DNA of 64,000 bases from an uncultured Opitutia bacterium (GCA_903839035.1 CAIMAQ010000002.1:109674-173673), one strand, 5' to 3'; counted from the first letter of the stretch, positions 1 through 8,437 are shown. Made by a program: numbers and translations. Notes: a model not told the origin generated them from the letters alone.

Positions 1-2
1 AA

Positions 3-479
3 GGCACCCCGCAGTTTCCCGGCAACGAACCTTGGGTGCTCGAAAAAATGAGCTACACCAACTGGGATAAATACGGGAAAAATGGGGTCAAGCTGCTGGC
101 GGGGGCGGGGGCTTTGATGCTGTACGGCGTCGCGGTCGAGGCCGCCGCGTTAAGTTCGTTTCTTGCTGGCGGAGCGACCACCGGCGCGGTGGCGTTCGTC
201 GAGGCCATCCCGGTGGTAGCGGTGGTGGACATCGCTGTTGTAGCCGTTATGAACCACAACAACAAGTTCAAGGTGCAGCAGGAATTTACCCGGCGCCGCG
301 TGGCACTGCCGCAGACCCTCCAGCCCGGGAAATCTGTCGCCGGTAGTCTGTTCTTCCCCATGACGCCGGGCCCGCAGCGGCTCAGGGTGAAGGGAAGATC
401 CGGGGCCACCCCATTCGAACTCGTGCTCGAGCTCAAGCTACTCGCCGGCCTTCACCTGAAACCCGCCGCCGCAAAATAG
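3..479 (+). CDS. Hypothetical protein, C-terminal part (5' end outside window)
   Basis: The reading frame is open from the first bases of the window. The GTG at 36 follows in-frame codons with no stop before it, so this is probably the C-terminal part of a longer protein. Visible residues include one long Ala/Val/Gly-rich hydrophobic stretch that could form one or two membrane helices, then a basic segment. The end (…FELVLELKLL… followed by a Pro/Ala tail) looks like a beta-rich surface or periplasmic domain. No family is recognised. The next gene starts about 50 bases downstream on the same strand. A start at GTG 36 (147 residues) cannot be excluded. Confidence 0.55.
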   Translation, partial: GTPQFPGNEPWVLEKMSYTNWDKYGKNGVKLLAGAGALMLYGVAVEAAALSSFLAGGATTGAVAFVEAIPVVAVVDIAVVAVMNHNNKFKVQQEFTRRRVALPQTLQPGKSVAGSLFFPMTPGPQRLRVKGRSGATPFELVLELKLLAGLHLKPAAAK

Positions 480-531
480 GCCGTGCGTCAATGCGTTTGC
501 CTCCCGCGCTCCGCTGCGTTGATGCTGAGCC

Positions 532-1398
532 ATGCTCCTGGCCCTCGCGCTCTACCTCGCCGCCTATGCCCTCTGCCTGGCCGCGCTCTGGCTCTTCCGC
601 ACCAACCGCCGCCGCGAGCGTCCGCCCGTCGCCCCCAAGCTGCTCCGCGGTCCCGGCGAGTCGCTCCGCTGGCGCCTGCAGCGGCTCGACGACGTCCTCC
701 TGCTCCACGCCTTCGGCGCCGCTTTCCTGCCGATGGGCGTCTTTGTCGGCGGGCTCATGCTCGCACTGAACAACCCCAACGCGAAGGAACGCGACGCGAT
801 CATGTTCGGCGCGTTCGCACTTTTTCTCGTCACGCTTTATTTCTGCGGACGCTGGATGCTCGACAAATTCACCCTCCGCCGGGACTGCCACCTCGGCCTG
901 CTCGGCGAAAAGATTGTCGCCGAGTCGATCCAGCCGCTCACCGCCGAGGGCTGCCGCATTTTCCACGATGTCCCCGCCGCCGGCTTCAACCTCGACCATG
1001 TCATCGTCGGACCGACCGGCGTCTTTGCGATCGAGACCAAGACCCGCCGCGCCGGCCGCGCCGAGCCCGGCCGCCGGCCCGACGAGATCACCTTTGACGG
1101 CGCGCTGCTGATTTTCCCGTGGGGCCAGGACATCTACGGACTCGAGCAGGCCCGCCAGCACGCCGCGTGGCTTGGCACCTGGCTGCGCGACACCACTGGC
1201 GAACCCGTGTTGCCCGTCCCCGTCCTCACCTTTCCCGGCTGGAACGTCACGACGACCGCCGCCGGCGCCGACGTGTCCGTCGTCTCGCCGAGCGCCATCC
1301 CCGGCCTCGTCCGCAACCGCCCCGGCACGCTCAACGACCTCCAGATCGACCACATCGCCCGCCAGCTCGAGCTCAAGTGCCGGGACGTGGAGTTCTGA
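532..1398 (+). CDS. NERD-domain membrane protein
   Basis: This 288-residue protein has a hydrophobic N-terminal helix (about 2-22), two more probable membrane helices (about 58-80 and 90-107) and a cytoplasmic NERD (nuclease-related) domain from about 120 to 230. The domain carries the restriction-endonuclease-like pattern D155 … E168-x-K170 within a beta-hairpin (DHVIVGPTGVFAIETKT). NERD proteins are thought to be nucleases or DNA-processing factors, but few have a known role and the substrate is unknown. No partner helicase or kinase gene is adjacent. An inverted repeat without a T-tract (GACGGC/GCCGTC, 1405-1425) follows the stop. Confidence 0.8.
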   Translation: MLLALALYLAAYALCLAALWLFRTNRRRERPPVAPKLLRGPGESLRWRLQRLDDVLLLHAFGAAFLPMGVFVGGLMLALNNPNAKERDAIMFGAFALFLVTLYFCGRWMLDKFTLRRDCHLGLLGEKIVAESIQPLTAEGCRIFHDVPAAGFNLDHVIVGPTGVFAIETKTRRAGRAEPGRRPDEITFDGALLIFPWGQDIYGLEQARQHAAWLGTWLRDTTGEPVLPVPVLTFPGWNVTTTAAGADVSVVSPSAIPGLVRNRPGTLNDLQIDHIARQLELKCRDVEF

Positions 1399-1474
1399 GG
1401 CGGTGACGGCGCCGCGAGAGCCGTCAGCGATCAGCTGTCAGTTCATGAATTCGCCAGCCGTGTAAGCGCTGGAG

Positions 1475-1921
1475 TTGAAACCCGGGCGCACCCGCCCCAC
1501 GTTTTCAAGTGTGCCTCCGACCGATCGCCAACAGCAGCTCGTGGATGACCTCCTCTTCATCGAGGACTCGCAGGAGCGCCTCAGCGCCGTGGTGGACAAG
1601 GCGAAGCGGCTCCCGCCTCTACCCGCTGCGGATCGCACCGAAGAAAACCGCGTGACGGGCTGCATCTCGCAGGTGTGGGTTCTGGGTGAACTCCGCGATG
1701 GTCGCTGCTACTTTCGCTGCGATGCCGACGGTCCCCTGGTGAAGGGTCTGGTGGCGTTTCTCTGCGAATTTTACTCCGGCGCTACGCCCGCCGAGATCAC
1801 CGCGAGTACGGCTGATCCCATCGAATCCCTCGGCCTGCTGCGCAATCTCTCCCCCACCCGCGTCAACGGCCTCGCCGCCGTCCGTACCCGCATCCGCGCG
1901 CTCGCAGCAAAAATGGTTTAA
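1475..1921 (+). CDS. SufE-family sulfur acceptor protein
   Basis: SufE accepts persulfide sulfur from the cysteine desulfurase SufS and passes it to the SufBCD Fe-S scaffold. The protein has the SufE layout. A helical N-terminus (QQQLVDDLLFIED) precedes the segment around the active cysteine (NRVTGCISQVW, Cys63 from the TTG start), and a C-terminal part ends near 148. Two starts are possible: TTG 1475, directly abutting a GGAG, or GTG 1511, which gives 136 residues and matches the family start better. No suf genes are adjacent, so partner genes must lie elsewhere. Confidence 0.85.
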   Translation: MKPGRTRPTFSSVPPTDRQQQLVDDLLFIEDSQERLSAVVDKAKRLPPLPAADRTEENRVTGCISQVWVLGELRDGRCYFRCDADGPLVKGLVAFLCEFYSGATPAEITASTADPIESLGLLRNLSPTRVNGLAAVRTRIRALAAKMV

Positions 1922-2084
1922 CCGCAAAGATCGCGAAGCGCGCAAAGCCCTGACTTGTCATTCTGAACAGAGTGAAGAATCCAGTTGGATTTAATCGCAG
2001 CCCCCGCCGGACTCTCACTCGATTCTTCGCCACGCTCAGAATGACAATCGGCATTCATTCGCTTAAATTCGCGGCCATCGCGGT
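1921..2084. repeat. Nested imperfect palindromic repeat
   Basis: The intergenic stretch between the SufE and TatD genes is almost wholly palindromic. The inner arms are 1955-1981 and 2021-2047, about 22 of 27 bases complementary, with the core TTGTCATTCTGA and a GAAGAATC end. The outer arms are 1921-1937 and 2068-2084, about 13 of 17 complementary. It can fold into one long hairpin. The TGTCATTCTGA…GAAGAATC core resembles intergenic repeats seen in many bacterial genomes. No ORF or transposase is associated. The TatD start codon lies 7 bases beyond the right arm. Confidence 0.75.
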
Positions 2085-2090
2085 GAAAAA

Positions 2091-2933
2091 ATGAACCTCT
2101 ACGACGCCCACGCCCACTTGCAGGACGCCGAGCTTGTGCCGCACTACACGCGGGTATTCTGCGATCTCGCCGCCGGCGGCGTGAAGCGCGTCGTCACCAA
2201 CGGCTCCAGCGAGGCCGACTGGCCCGCCGTCGCCGCCCTCGCCGCCGCCTATGCCGTCGTGCTGCCGAGTTTCGGCCTGCACCCGTGGGACGCCGGCAAC
2301 CGTTCACCCGCCTGGCAGAAGCACCTCCTCGCCCACCTCGACGCCCACCCGAGCGCCGCCGTCGGGGAGATCGGGCTCGACCGCTGGATTCTCACCCGCG
2401 CCAAACCCGACGACCCGCGCCTGACCGGCCTCCGCCGCGCCCCCATCGAGGAACAAGCCGAGGTGTTCCTCTGGCAGTTCGCCCTCGCCGCCGAACGCAA
2501 TCTTCCCGCCGCCATCCACTGCGTCGACGCCCACGGTCTGCTCCACGATGCCATCCGCGGCGTCAAGCGTCCCGCCCGTGGCTTCCTGCTCCACTCCTAC
2601 GGCGGCTCCGTCGAAATGGTCGCCAGCTTCGCGCAGCTCGGCGCCTATTTTTCCTTCAACGCCAGTTTCCTCGACGCCCGCCGCGCCCGTCTACGCGAAG
2701 TCTACGCCGCGGTCCCCACTGACCGGCTGCTCGTGGAAACCGACGCCCCGTCCATCCGGCCGCCCGCCGCGCAGGAGGAGTTCACGCTGCCGGCCACCGC
2801 CGACGGGCGCCACGTCAACCATCCGGCCAATCTCACCGCGACTTACGCCGCCCTCGCCGACCTCCGCGGCACCACCGTCGAAGCCCTCACTGCCCAGGTG
2901 GAGAAAAACTTCCTCCGCCTCTTCGGTTCCTGA
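2091..2933 (+). CDS. TatD-family metal-dependent hydrolase
   Basis: TatD-family proteins are TIM-barrel metalloenzymes reported as 3'-5' DNA/RNA exonucleases and in some cases D-aminoacyl-tRNA or repair enzymes. All expected metal ligands are visible: the HxH pair at 7 and 9 (DAHAHLQD), E93 (GEIGLDR), H143 (IHCVDAHG), H168 (HSYGG) and D218 (ETDAP). The length of 280 is slightly above the usual 255-265. The ATG lies just downstream of a palindromic repeat and has no clear Shine-Dalgarno. The stop lies 12 bases before another repeat shared with the convergent tcdA gene. Confidence 0.88.
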   Translation: MNLYDAHAHLQDAELVPHYTRVFCDLAAGGVKRVVTNGSSEADWPAVAALAAAYAVVLPSFGLHPWDAGNRSPAWQKHLLAHLDAHPSAAVGEIGLDRWILTRAKPDDPRLTGLRRAPIEEQAEVFLWQFALAAERNLPAAIHCVDAHGLLHDAIRGVKRPARGFLLHSYGGSVEMVASFAQLGAYFSFNASFLDARRARLREVYAAVPTDRLLVETDAPSIRPPAAQEEFTLPATADGRHVNHPANLTATYAALADLRGTTVEALTAQVEKNFLRLFGS

Positions 2934-2944
2934 ATTCGGATTTG

Positions 2945-3024
2945 CACGCAGAGGCGCAAAGTCGCCGAGCCGCGATCGAAGCGAGCCTCTCTGTTCCGAC
3001 TCTGCGGCTCAGCGGCTCTGCGTG
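2945..3024. repeat. Inverted repeat between convergent tatD and tcdA genes
   Basis: The left arm starts CACGCAGAGGCGCAAAG (2945) and the right arm is GCGGCTCAGCGGCTCTGCGTG (3004-3024). The outer CACGCAGAG and a GCCGC core pair well, the middle less so. The same repeat family recurs at 11813-11887, also between convergent genes. The right arm contains the tcdA stop codon and its last codons (ITQSR), so the element overlaps that gene's 3' end. It could serve as a bidirectional terminator or mRNA 3'-end stabiliser. Confidence 0.7.
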
Positions 3025-3863
3025 ATATCCTTGACCACCTCGCCCGCGGCGATCAGCCCGAACGCCCCGGTCACGAACACCGCCGAGCCAAAGCCTGTCT
3101 CGCAATCCATCATCAGGTTGCTGCCCGGCTCCGGCACCGCGGCACACGTGCCGTCCGCCCAGGGATAGATCGGCGGCTCGGTCGACCATACGCAGCGCAC
3201 ATCGAGCTTCGCGATCTTCTTGGTCGTGCCGTGCGTGAAACCGTAATCGCGCCGCAGTTTCTTTCGCACCTGTCGCAGCAGCTCGTCACTGAACGCCTCG
3301 CCGAGGTCCCCCGTTTGAATCTTCGTGGCGTCACGCTTTCCGCCCGCCACGCCCACCGTCAGCACCCGCTTGCCGAGTGCCCGGCTCTCCGCAATCAGCA
3401 GCGCCTTGTTCGACATGCGGTCGATGGCATCCACCACGTAGTCAAACGGCGCCGCGAGCAACCGGTCCGCCGATGCCTTCGTGAAAAATTCCTGCACCGT
3501 CGTCACTTTGCAGGCCGGGTTGATCGCCGCCACCCGCTCCGCCAGCACCGCCACCTTCGGCCGGCCAATCTGGCCGTCGAGCGCGGGCAACTGGCGGTTG
3601 ATGTTGGTCACGCACACGTCGTCGAGATCCACCAGCGTCAGCGCGCCGATCCCGCTGCGCGCCAGCCCTTCCACCGTCCACGAGCCCACGCCGCCAACAC
3701 CCACGACGCACACATGCGCCGCCTGCAGCCGCGGCATAGCCGCGGCTCCGTAGAGCCGCCCAATGCCGCCGAAGCGCTGGAGATAGTCCGCGTTCACGCC
3801 GGCACTCGTACCCAGCACCGCGCACGGCGCCATCCCAAAAATTTTCACCCTCCTGCGCCACAT
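3009..3863 (-). CDS. tcdA: tRNA threonylcarbamoyladenosine dehydratase
   Basis: TcdA uses ATP to convert t6A37 of ANN-decoding tRNAs into the cyclic form ct6A. The protein belongs to the E1/ThiF/MoeB-like superfamily. A Rossmann ATP-binding loop (GVGGVGS, about 55-61) is followed by an LVDLDDV strand with the nucleotide-binding Asp and the conserved NINRQ (87-91). The TcdA-specific middle (VVDAIDRMSNK) and C-terminal PIYPWADG and GSAVFVTGAFGLIAAG segments are also present. The length is normal. Translation may start at ATG 3833 (MAPCAVLG…) rather than 3863. An AGGAGG lies upstream of the internal ATG with long spacing. Confidence 0.9.
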   Translation of the reverse strand: MWRRRVKIFGMAPCAVLGTSAGVNADYLQRFGGIGRLYGAAAMPRLQAAHVCVVGVGGVGSWTVEGLARSGIGALTLVDLDDVCVTNINRQLPALDGQIGRPKVAVLAERVAAINPACKVTTVQEFFTKASADRLLAAPFDYVVDAIDRMSNKALLIAESRALGKRVLTVGVAGGKRDATKIQTGDLGEAFSDELLRQVRKKLRRDYGFTHGTTKKIAKLDVRCVWSTEPPIYPWADGTCAAVPEPGSNLMMDCETGFGSAVFVTGAFGLIAAGEVVKDITQSR

Positions 3864-4018
3864 TCGTCCGCATATCTTGTCATTAGCATGCGCAGCCTCG
3901 CGCCATCCGTTCTGTGATGAATGCGGGACGACAGGGTTTATCGCTTCGGACCGCCCCCATGGGCCGCTAGCCTCCGGCCCATGCAGGAGCCCGCATCGGG
4001 CACTCCCTCAACCATGCC

Positions 4019-5662
4019 ATGAACGCGAAACCAGACCTCCACGGGAAACGCGGCGCCGATCTCCTCCACGACCCGCTCCTCAACAAGGGCACCGCCTTCA
4101 CCGAGGCGGAGCGCGACGCCCTCGGCCTGCGCGGCCTCGTGCCGCCCCACGTCGCCACCCTGGAGTCCCAGACCGCCCGCGTGCTGGAGACCGTCCGCCG
4201 CAAGTCCACCGACCTCGAAAAATACATCTACCTTGTGTCGCTGCAGGAGCGGAATGAGACCCTGTTCTACCGGCTCATCACGGACCACGTCGCCGAGATG
4301 ATGCCGCTGATCTACACGCCGACCGTCGGCCTGGCCTGCCAGCGCTACGCCCTGATCTTCCGCCGGCCGCGCGGCCTCTACATCAGCCTGCGCTACCGCG
4401 GCAGCGTGAAGCAGGTGCTGCAAAACTGGGCTCACCGCGACGTCCGCATGATTGTCGTCACCGACGGCGAGCGCATCCTCGGCCTCGGCGACCTCGGCTC
4501 GAACGGCATGGGCATCCCCGTCGGCAAACTCTCCCTCTACACCGCCTGCGCCGGCGTCCCGCCCGACCAGTGCCTGCCCGTCATGCTCGACGTCGGCACC
4601 GACAACGCGGCCATGCGCCAGGACCCGCATTACATCGGCACCAACCAGCCGCGCGAACGTGGCGCGGCCTACGACGCGCTCGTCGCGGAATTCATCACCG
4701 CCGTGCAGGAGGTGTTCCCCCGCGCCTGCCTCCAGTTCGAGGATTTCGGCAACGCCAACGCCTTCCGGCTCCTCCGCCAGTACCGGGACCGGATCTGCAC
4801 GTTCAACGACGACATCCAGGGCACCGCCTCGGTCGCCCTCGCCGGCGTTTACTCGGCCCTGCGCCTCACAAAGGGCAAACTCGCGGACCAGCGTTTCCTT
4901 TTCCTCGGCGCCGGCGAGGCCGGCATCGGCATCGGCGAACTCATCGTCGAGGCCCTCAAGTCCGAGGGTGTCACCGAGGCCGCCGCCCGCCGCCAGTGCT
5001 GGTACGTGGACGCCAACGGCCTCGTCTCGGCCAGCCGCACGGATCTCGCCGCCCACCAGAAACCCTTCGCCCATGACCAACCGGGCAGCGGCACGCTGCT
5101 GGGTGAGATCGAAACGCTGAAGCCCACCATGCTCATCGGCGTGTCCGGCACGCCCGCGACCTTCACCGAACCCGTGGTCCGCGCCATGGCGAAGCTGAAC
5201 GCCCTCCCGGTCATCTTCGCGCTCTCCAATCCCACCTCGCGGGCGGAGTGCACCGCGGAACAAGCCTACACCTGGACCGGTGGCCGGGTGGTGTTTGCCA
5301 GCGGCAGCCCGTTCCCGGATGTCACGCTCAACGGCCGGACGTTTTCTCCGGGCCAGAGCAACAATTCCTACGTTTTCCCCGGCATCGGCCTCGGCGTCAT
5401 CGTCAGCCAGTCCCGCCGCGTGACCGACGAGATGTTTTTCGTCGCCGCCAAGGTGCTCGCGAGCCTCGTCAACGAGCAGGATCTCGCCGCCGGCCGGATT
5501 TTCCCCGCGCTGCAGCGCATCCGCGAGGTCTCCGCCGCCATCGCCGCCGCCGTGGCCCGGGTCGCCTATGCGCGCCAGCTCACCCCCGGACCCTGCCCGG
5601 CGGATCTCCCCTCCCTCGTTCAGGCCGAGATGTACGAGCCCACCTACCGCAGCTACGTCTGA
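4019..5662 (+). CDS. maeA: NAD-dependent malic enzyme
   Basis: The enzyme oxidatively decarboxylates L-malate to pyruvate, normally with NAD+ in the long bacterial/eukaryotic form. At 547 residues the length matches the SfcA/MaeA type. The signature elements are the catalytic Tyr99 (PLIYTPTVG), the catalytic Lys170 in LGSNGMGIPVGKLSLY, the metal ligands E241/D242 (FEDFGNAN) and D264/D265 (FNDDIQGTA), and the dinucleotide loop GAGEAGIGIGE (298-308). The gene is divergent from tcdA across about 155 bases. That gap holds an inverted repeat (ATGGGCC…GGCCCAT, 3958-3981). The stop faces the ribosylnicotinamide-kinase gene with a 14-base gap. Confidence 0.93.
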   Translation: MNAKPDLHGKRGADLLHDPLLNKGTAFTEAERDALGLRGLVPPHVATLESQTARVLETVRRKSTDLEKYIYLVSLQERNETLFYRLITDHVAEMMPLIYTPTVGLACQRYALIFRRPRGLYISLRYRGSVKQVLQNWAHRDVRMIVVTDGERILGLGDLGSNGMGIPVGKLSLYTACAGVPPDQCLPVMLDVGTDNAAMRQDPHYIGTNQPRERGAAYDALVAEFITAVQEVFPRACLQFEDFGNANAFRLLRQYRDRICTFNDDIQGTASVALAGVYSALRLTKGKLADQRFLFLGAGEAGIGIGELIVEALKSEGVTEAAARRQCWYVDANGLVSASRTDLAAHQKPFAHDQPGSGTLLGEIETLKPTMLIGVSGTPATFTEPVVRAMAKLNALPVIFALSNPTSRAECTAEQAYTWTGGRVVFASGSPFPDVTLNGRTFSPGQSNNSYVFPGIGLGVIVSQSRRVTDEMFFVAAKVLASLVNEQDLAAGRIFPALQRIREVSAAIAAAVARVAYARQLTPGPCPADLPSLVQAEMYEPTYRSYV

Positions 5663-5676
5663 GTCAGCCCGGCGGC

Positions 5677-6222
5677 CTACCGCGCCAGCAGGCGCGTGAC
5701 GGCGTCAACCGCCAGGCGGTTCCGCTGTTCGCCGTCGCCCCGGATTTCCACGCAGGGCAGACCGCGTTGCTCCAACGCTTCGCACCAAAGCTGACGTCCC
5801 CGGGCGCGGCCGGCGGCATCAGGAAAACTGCGCTGCGGGTCCGGCACGAAGGGAATGTCCGTGTCACACAGCAGCCACAGCGCGACGCCCTTCGCCCGCT
5901 CCTCCGCCTCCGCCCGCACCCAGGGCGGACACGCACCGGGAAACAGCACGTCATCCCAGAGCGTGCACGTGATGAGATCGGTATCGAGGAACACCACCCG
6001 CCGCGCCAGCGCCACGGCGCGGTCCTCGTTGGCCATTTGTCCGAGGGCGATCGTGCCGAGATCAGCCGCGGTAATCTTGCCGGCCTTCACGTCCCAGAAC
6101 TCGCGCACAAACTCCGGCGCCCACGGTGCGCCGAAATGGGCCGCGAGATTCTGGGCCAGTGTCGTCTTGCCGGTGGACTCCGTGCCGAAGACCACGACGC
6201 GTTTTGGACCGGCGTCAGGCAT
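5677..6222 (-). CDS. NadR-type ribosylnicotinamide kinase-like ATPase
   Basis: This 181-residue P-loop protein (GTESTGKTT, 13-21) resembles the C-terminal ribosylnicotinamide kinase domain of NadR, which phosphorylates nicotinamide riboside to NMN. The WAPEFVREFWD segment and the FLDTDLITC strand fit that family. It lacks the NadR helix-turn-helix and nucleotidylyltransferase domains. It overlaps the upstream pnuC gene by 8 bases (ATGCCTGA), implying translational coupling. The pair would trap imported nicotinamide riboside by phosphorylation. The substrate is inferred from context. Confidence 0.82.
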   Translation of the reverse strand: MPDAGPKRVVVFGTESTGKTTLAQNLAAHFGAPWAPEFVREFWDVKAGKITAADLGTIALGQMANEDRAVALARRVVFLDTDLITCTLWDDVLFPGACPPWVRAEAEERAKGVALWLLCDTDIPFVPDPQRSFPDAAGRARGRQLWCEALEQRGLPCVEIRGDGEQRNRLAVDAVTRLLAR

Positions 6223-6823
6223 GGTCGGCCTTCCAGGATCGCCGCCACGCGCGCAACCCGCTCCATGCCATCAGCCAGAACAGGAAGTAGAGCACGGAGA
6301 ACCAGTAGTACTCTTTCACCCAGAAAACGCCCACCGCAACGGTGTTGACGACAATCCAGCCGATCCAGTTCTCGAACGCCTTGCGGGCCTGCAGCCACTG
6401 CGCCGATACACTCCCGGCAAAAACAAACCCATCCCAATAGGGCAAGGCCGCGTCGGTGAAGCGGTGCATGCACGTTCCCCAGACGGCCCACAGCCCCAGC
6501 GTCGCGGCCGTCCACCCCGCAACCCCGGCGGCCGTCAGGCGTTGCACGCGCAGCGGCTGGGCGTCCCGGCCGCCATGCGTCCAGTGCCACCAGCCGTAGA
6601 CCATCGCCGCCATGTACACGACCTGCAGCACGGCATCCGAGTAAAGTTTACCCTGGAAACAGACCCAGCCGAAGATCGCCGCCTGCACGAGGCCAACGGG
6701 GAAGTTCCACAGGTTTTCCCGGATGGCCAGCCAGACGAACAGGAGGCCGAGCACCGTGGCGATTTGCTCGGGCCAGCTGGCGGAGAGGGCGCCGTCGAGG
6801 ATTTGCCGCAGGATGGAATGCAT
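6215..6823 (-). CDS. pnuC: PnuC-family nicotinamide riboside transporter
   Basis: PnuC proteins are SWEET-like facilitators that import nicotinamide riboside, and relatives carry thiamine or riboflavin. From ATG 6823 the protein has about seven hydrophobic helices. It shows typical PnuC segments: NLWNFPVGLVQAAIFGWVCF near the start and a late WIGWIVVNTVAVGVFWVKEYY. An extended in-frame start at 6898 would add 25 residues of non-membrane sequence overlapping hslO, so the shorter start is preferred. Co-transcription with a ribosylnicotinamide kinase supports nicotinamide riboside as the substrate. Confidence 0.88.
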   Translation of the reverse strand: MHSILRQILDGALSASWPEQIATVLGLLFVWLAIRENLWNFPVGLVQAAIFGWVCFQGKLYSDAVLQVVYMAAMVYGWWHWTHGGRDAQPLRVQRLTAAGVAGWTAATLGLWAVWGTCMHRFTDAALPYWDGFVFAGSVSAQWLQARKAFENWIGWIVVNTVAVGVFWVKEYYWFSVLYFLFWLMAWSGLRAWRRSWKADHA

Positions 6824-6878
6824 GCCGGAAGGTGCAGCACTCAGCCCGAGGCGCCCGGCCGCTGCAAGCCGGCTCCGC

Positions 6879-7682
6879 TCACTTCGTATCGGCGACAAAC
6901 GCCTCCATCGCCTCGCGGGTGACCGCGTGGCGCGCCCCGCAGCGCGGGCAGCGGATCTCGAGCTTCTCGCCGTCGCCGAACAGCACGCGCGGATCCTGCC
7001 GCATCGTGGGCCCGAGCACCTCCAGCATCCGCGTGTGATTACAGCCGCAGTGCCAGCGGCAGACGCGCTTCTCCATCAGCACGAGGGTCTCGGTCTTGTC
7101 CAGGTCGCGCACGGCGCTGGGCGTGAGCCCGCGCACCCACGCGAGGTCCGCATCCGGATGCTCGGAGATGAGGGCAAATTCCTCCTCCGCCAGCTGGAAA
7201 TAGCGCGCCAGCCGCTGCTCGCTCTGGCTGTAGAAATTCTCCGCCGCGACCAGCGGGTCGTTGCCCGCAAAGGTCACGGTGCTGCGCCGCTTCGGCTGCC
7301 CGCGGCGGACCACATCGGAGTAAAACAGGTTCTCCGGCAGCTCCTTCACGTCCTCCTCGAAGATCTGGCCCGTCACGGTGCCGAGTTCGTTGTCCCCGGT
7401 GAGGAAGAGATTCACCAGCGGGGACTGGCAGTTGATCGTCCACGCCGTGAGCTCGTTCCGCGGCCGGGAGGCGTTGTGCAGCACGAAGCCCGCGAGCGCG
7501 CGCTTGAACATCGCCGTCGCCTCGGTGGATGGCTTCATCCGCTGCGCCCCGAGGTGCAGGTAGTAGTCCACGTACAGCTCGCTGAGTTCGGCGCGGGCGA
7601 GCAGCACGTTGCGATTGCGCACGAAGTAGGTGCACACCTCCAGACCGAGGTCGGCATGGTTCGAGGGCGTGAGGTCGGACAT
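6879..7682 (-). CDS. hslO: Redox-regulated chaperone Hsp33
   Basis: Hsp33 is a cytoplasmic holdase activated by oxidation of a zinc-bound cysteine cluster. From ATG 7682 (MSDLTPSN) the protein is 267 residues. Its C-terminal zinc site has the expected spacing: C212-x-C214 and C245-x2-C248 (CGC … CPRC), with an extra Cys208. The FVLHNASRPRN and ENFYSQSEQ segments fit the N-terminal domain and the linker. A longer in-frame start at 7745 would add unconserved residues. The gene lies 56 bases upstream of pnuC in the same orientation, so a three-gene operon is possible. Downstream msrA also handles oxidative damage. Confidence 0.88.
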   Translation of the reverse strand: MSDLTPSNHADLGLEVCTYFVRNRNVLLARAELSELYVDYYLHLGAQRMKPSTEATAMFKRALAGFVLHNASRPRNELTAWTINCQSPLVNLFLTGDNELGTVTGQIFEEDVKELPENLFYSDVVRRGQPKRRSTVTFAGNDPLVAAENFYSQSEQRLARYFQLAEEEFALISEHPDADLAWVRGLTPSAVRDLDKTETLVLMEKRVCRWHCGCNHTRMLEVLGPTMRQDPRVLFGDGEKLEIRCPRCGARHAVTREAMEAFVADTK

Positions 7683-7821
7683 GGACCACAGCGTCGCCGC
7701 AAATCGCGGAATGTAAAGCGACCCGGGCCCTTTCGCCCACGGCACACACGGACGACACGGAAAATAATTCCGACCGAGCCGCGCCCCGGAATTCCGTATT
7801 TTCCTTGGGCGAAACGCAGGC

Positions 7822-8421
7822 TCACTTCCCCGCCGACAGGTGGTCCTTCAGCTTCTTCACCTTCGGCGCGATCACGAACTGGCAGTAGCCCGCGTCGGGG
7901 TTCTTGGCGAAATAGTCCTGATGGTACTCCTCCGCGGGCCAGAACACCGCCAGCGGCACAATCTCGGTCGTGATGGGGTCGCGGAAGACCTTCGCCGCCT
8001 CGGCGCGCGACTTCTCGGCGGCGGCCTTCTGGGCCGCATCGGCATAGAGGATGATCGAGCGGTACTGCGGACCCATATCATGGCCCTGGCCGCCGACCTG
8101 CGTCGGGTTGTGGATGGACCAGAAGTAATCGATGACCGCGCCGAGCATCACGACCTTCGGGTCGAACTCCACCTTCACCACCTCGGCATGCCCCGTGGTG
8201 TGCGCGCAGATGTCCTCGTAGGTCGGATTGCGCTCCGTCCCGCCCGCGTAGCCGCAGGTGACGCGGGTCACGCCGGATAGGAGCTTGTAGGCGGCATCAG
8301 TGCACCAGAAGCAGCCGCCTCCGAGGACGATGGATTCGGTCTTAACCGGGGGAGTTTTGGCAGCGGTCATGGCGGAAAAGGAAAGCCCAAAGAGGGAGAG
8401 AAGCAAAGCGAGGCGTTTCAT
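7822..8421 (-). CDS. msrA: Peptide-methionine (S)-S-oxide reductase, exported
   Basis: MsrA reduces the S-epimer of methionine sulfoxide in proteins. A Lys-Arg N-terminus plus a hydrophobic stretch (about 3-20) looks like a Sec signal peptide, so the enzyme probably acts in the periplasm. The active site is GGGCFWC, with catalytic Cys37 followed by Cys40, where most family members have GCFWG. The downstream GYAGG, NPTYEDIC, TGHAE and GPQYRS motifs are canonical. Other cysteines (Cys56 region, DIC, GYCQF near the C-terminus) could act in resolution. Confidence 0.93.
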   Translation of the reverse strand: MKRLALLLSLFGLSFSAMTAAKTPPVKTESIVLGGGCFWCTDAAYKLLSGVTRVTCGYAGGTERNPTYEDICAHTTGHAEVVKVEFDPKVVMLGAVIDYFWSIHNPTQVGGQGHDMGPQYRSIILYADAAQKAAAEKSRAEAAKVFRDPITTEIVPLAVFWPAEEYHQDYFAKNPDAGYCQFVIAPKVKKLKDHLSAGK

Positions 8422-8437
8422 GCGGATAAGAGCGGGG

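Noticed and set aside
1863..2054. Minus-strand ORF of 63 codons in the sufE-tatD gap
   Set aside because: It is built almost entirely from the palindromic repeat and has no family.
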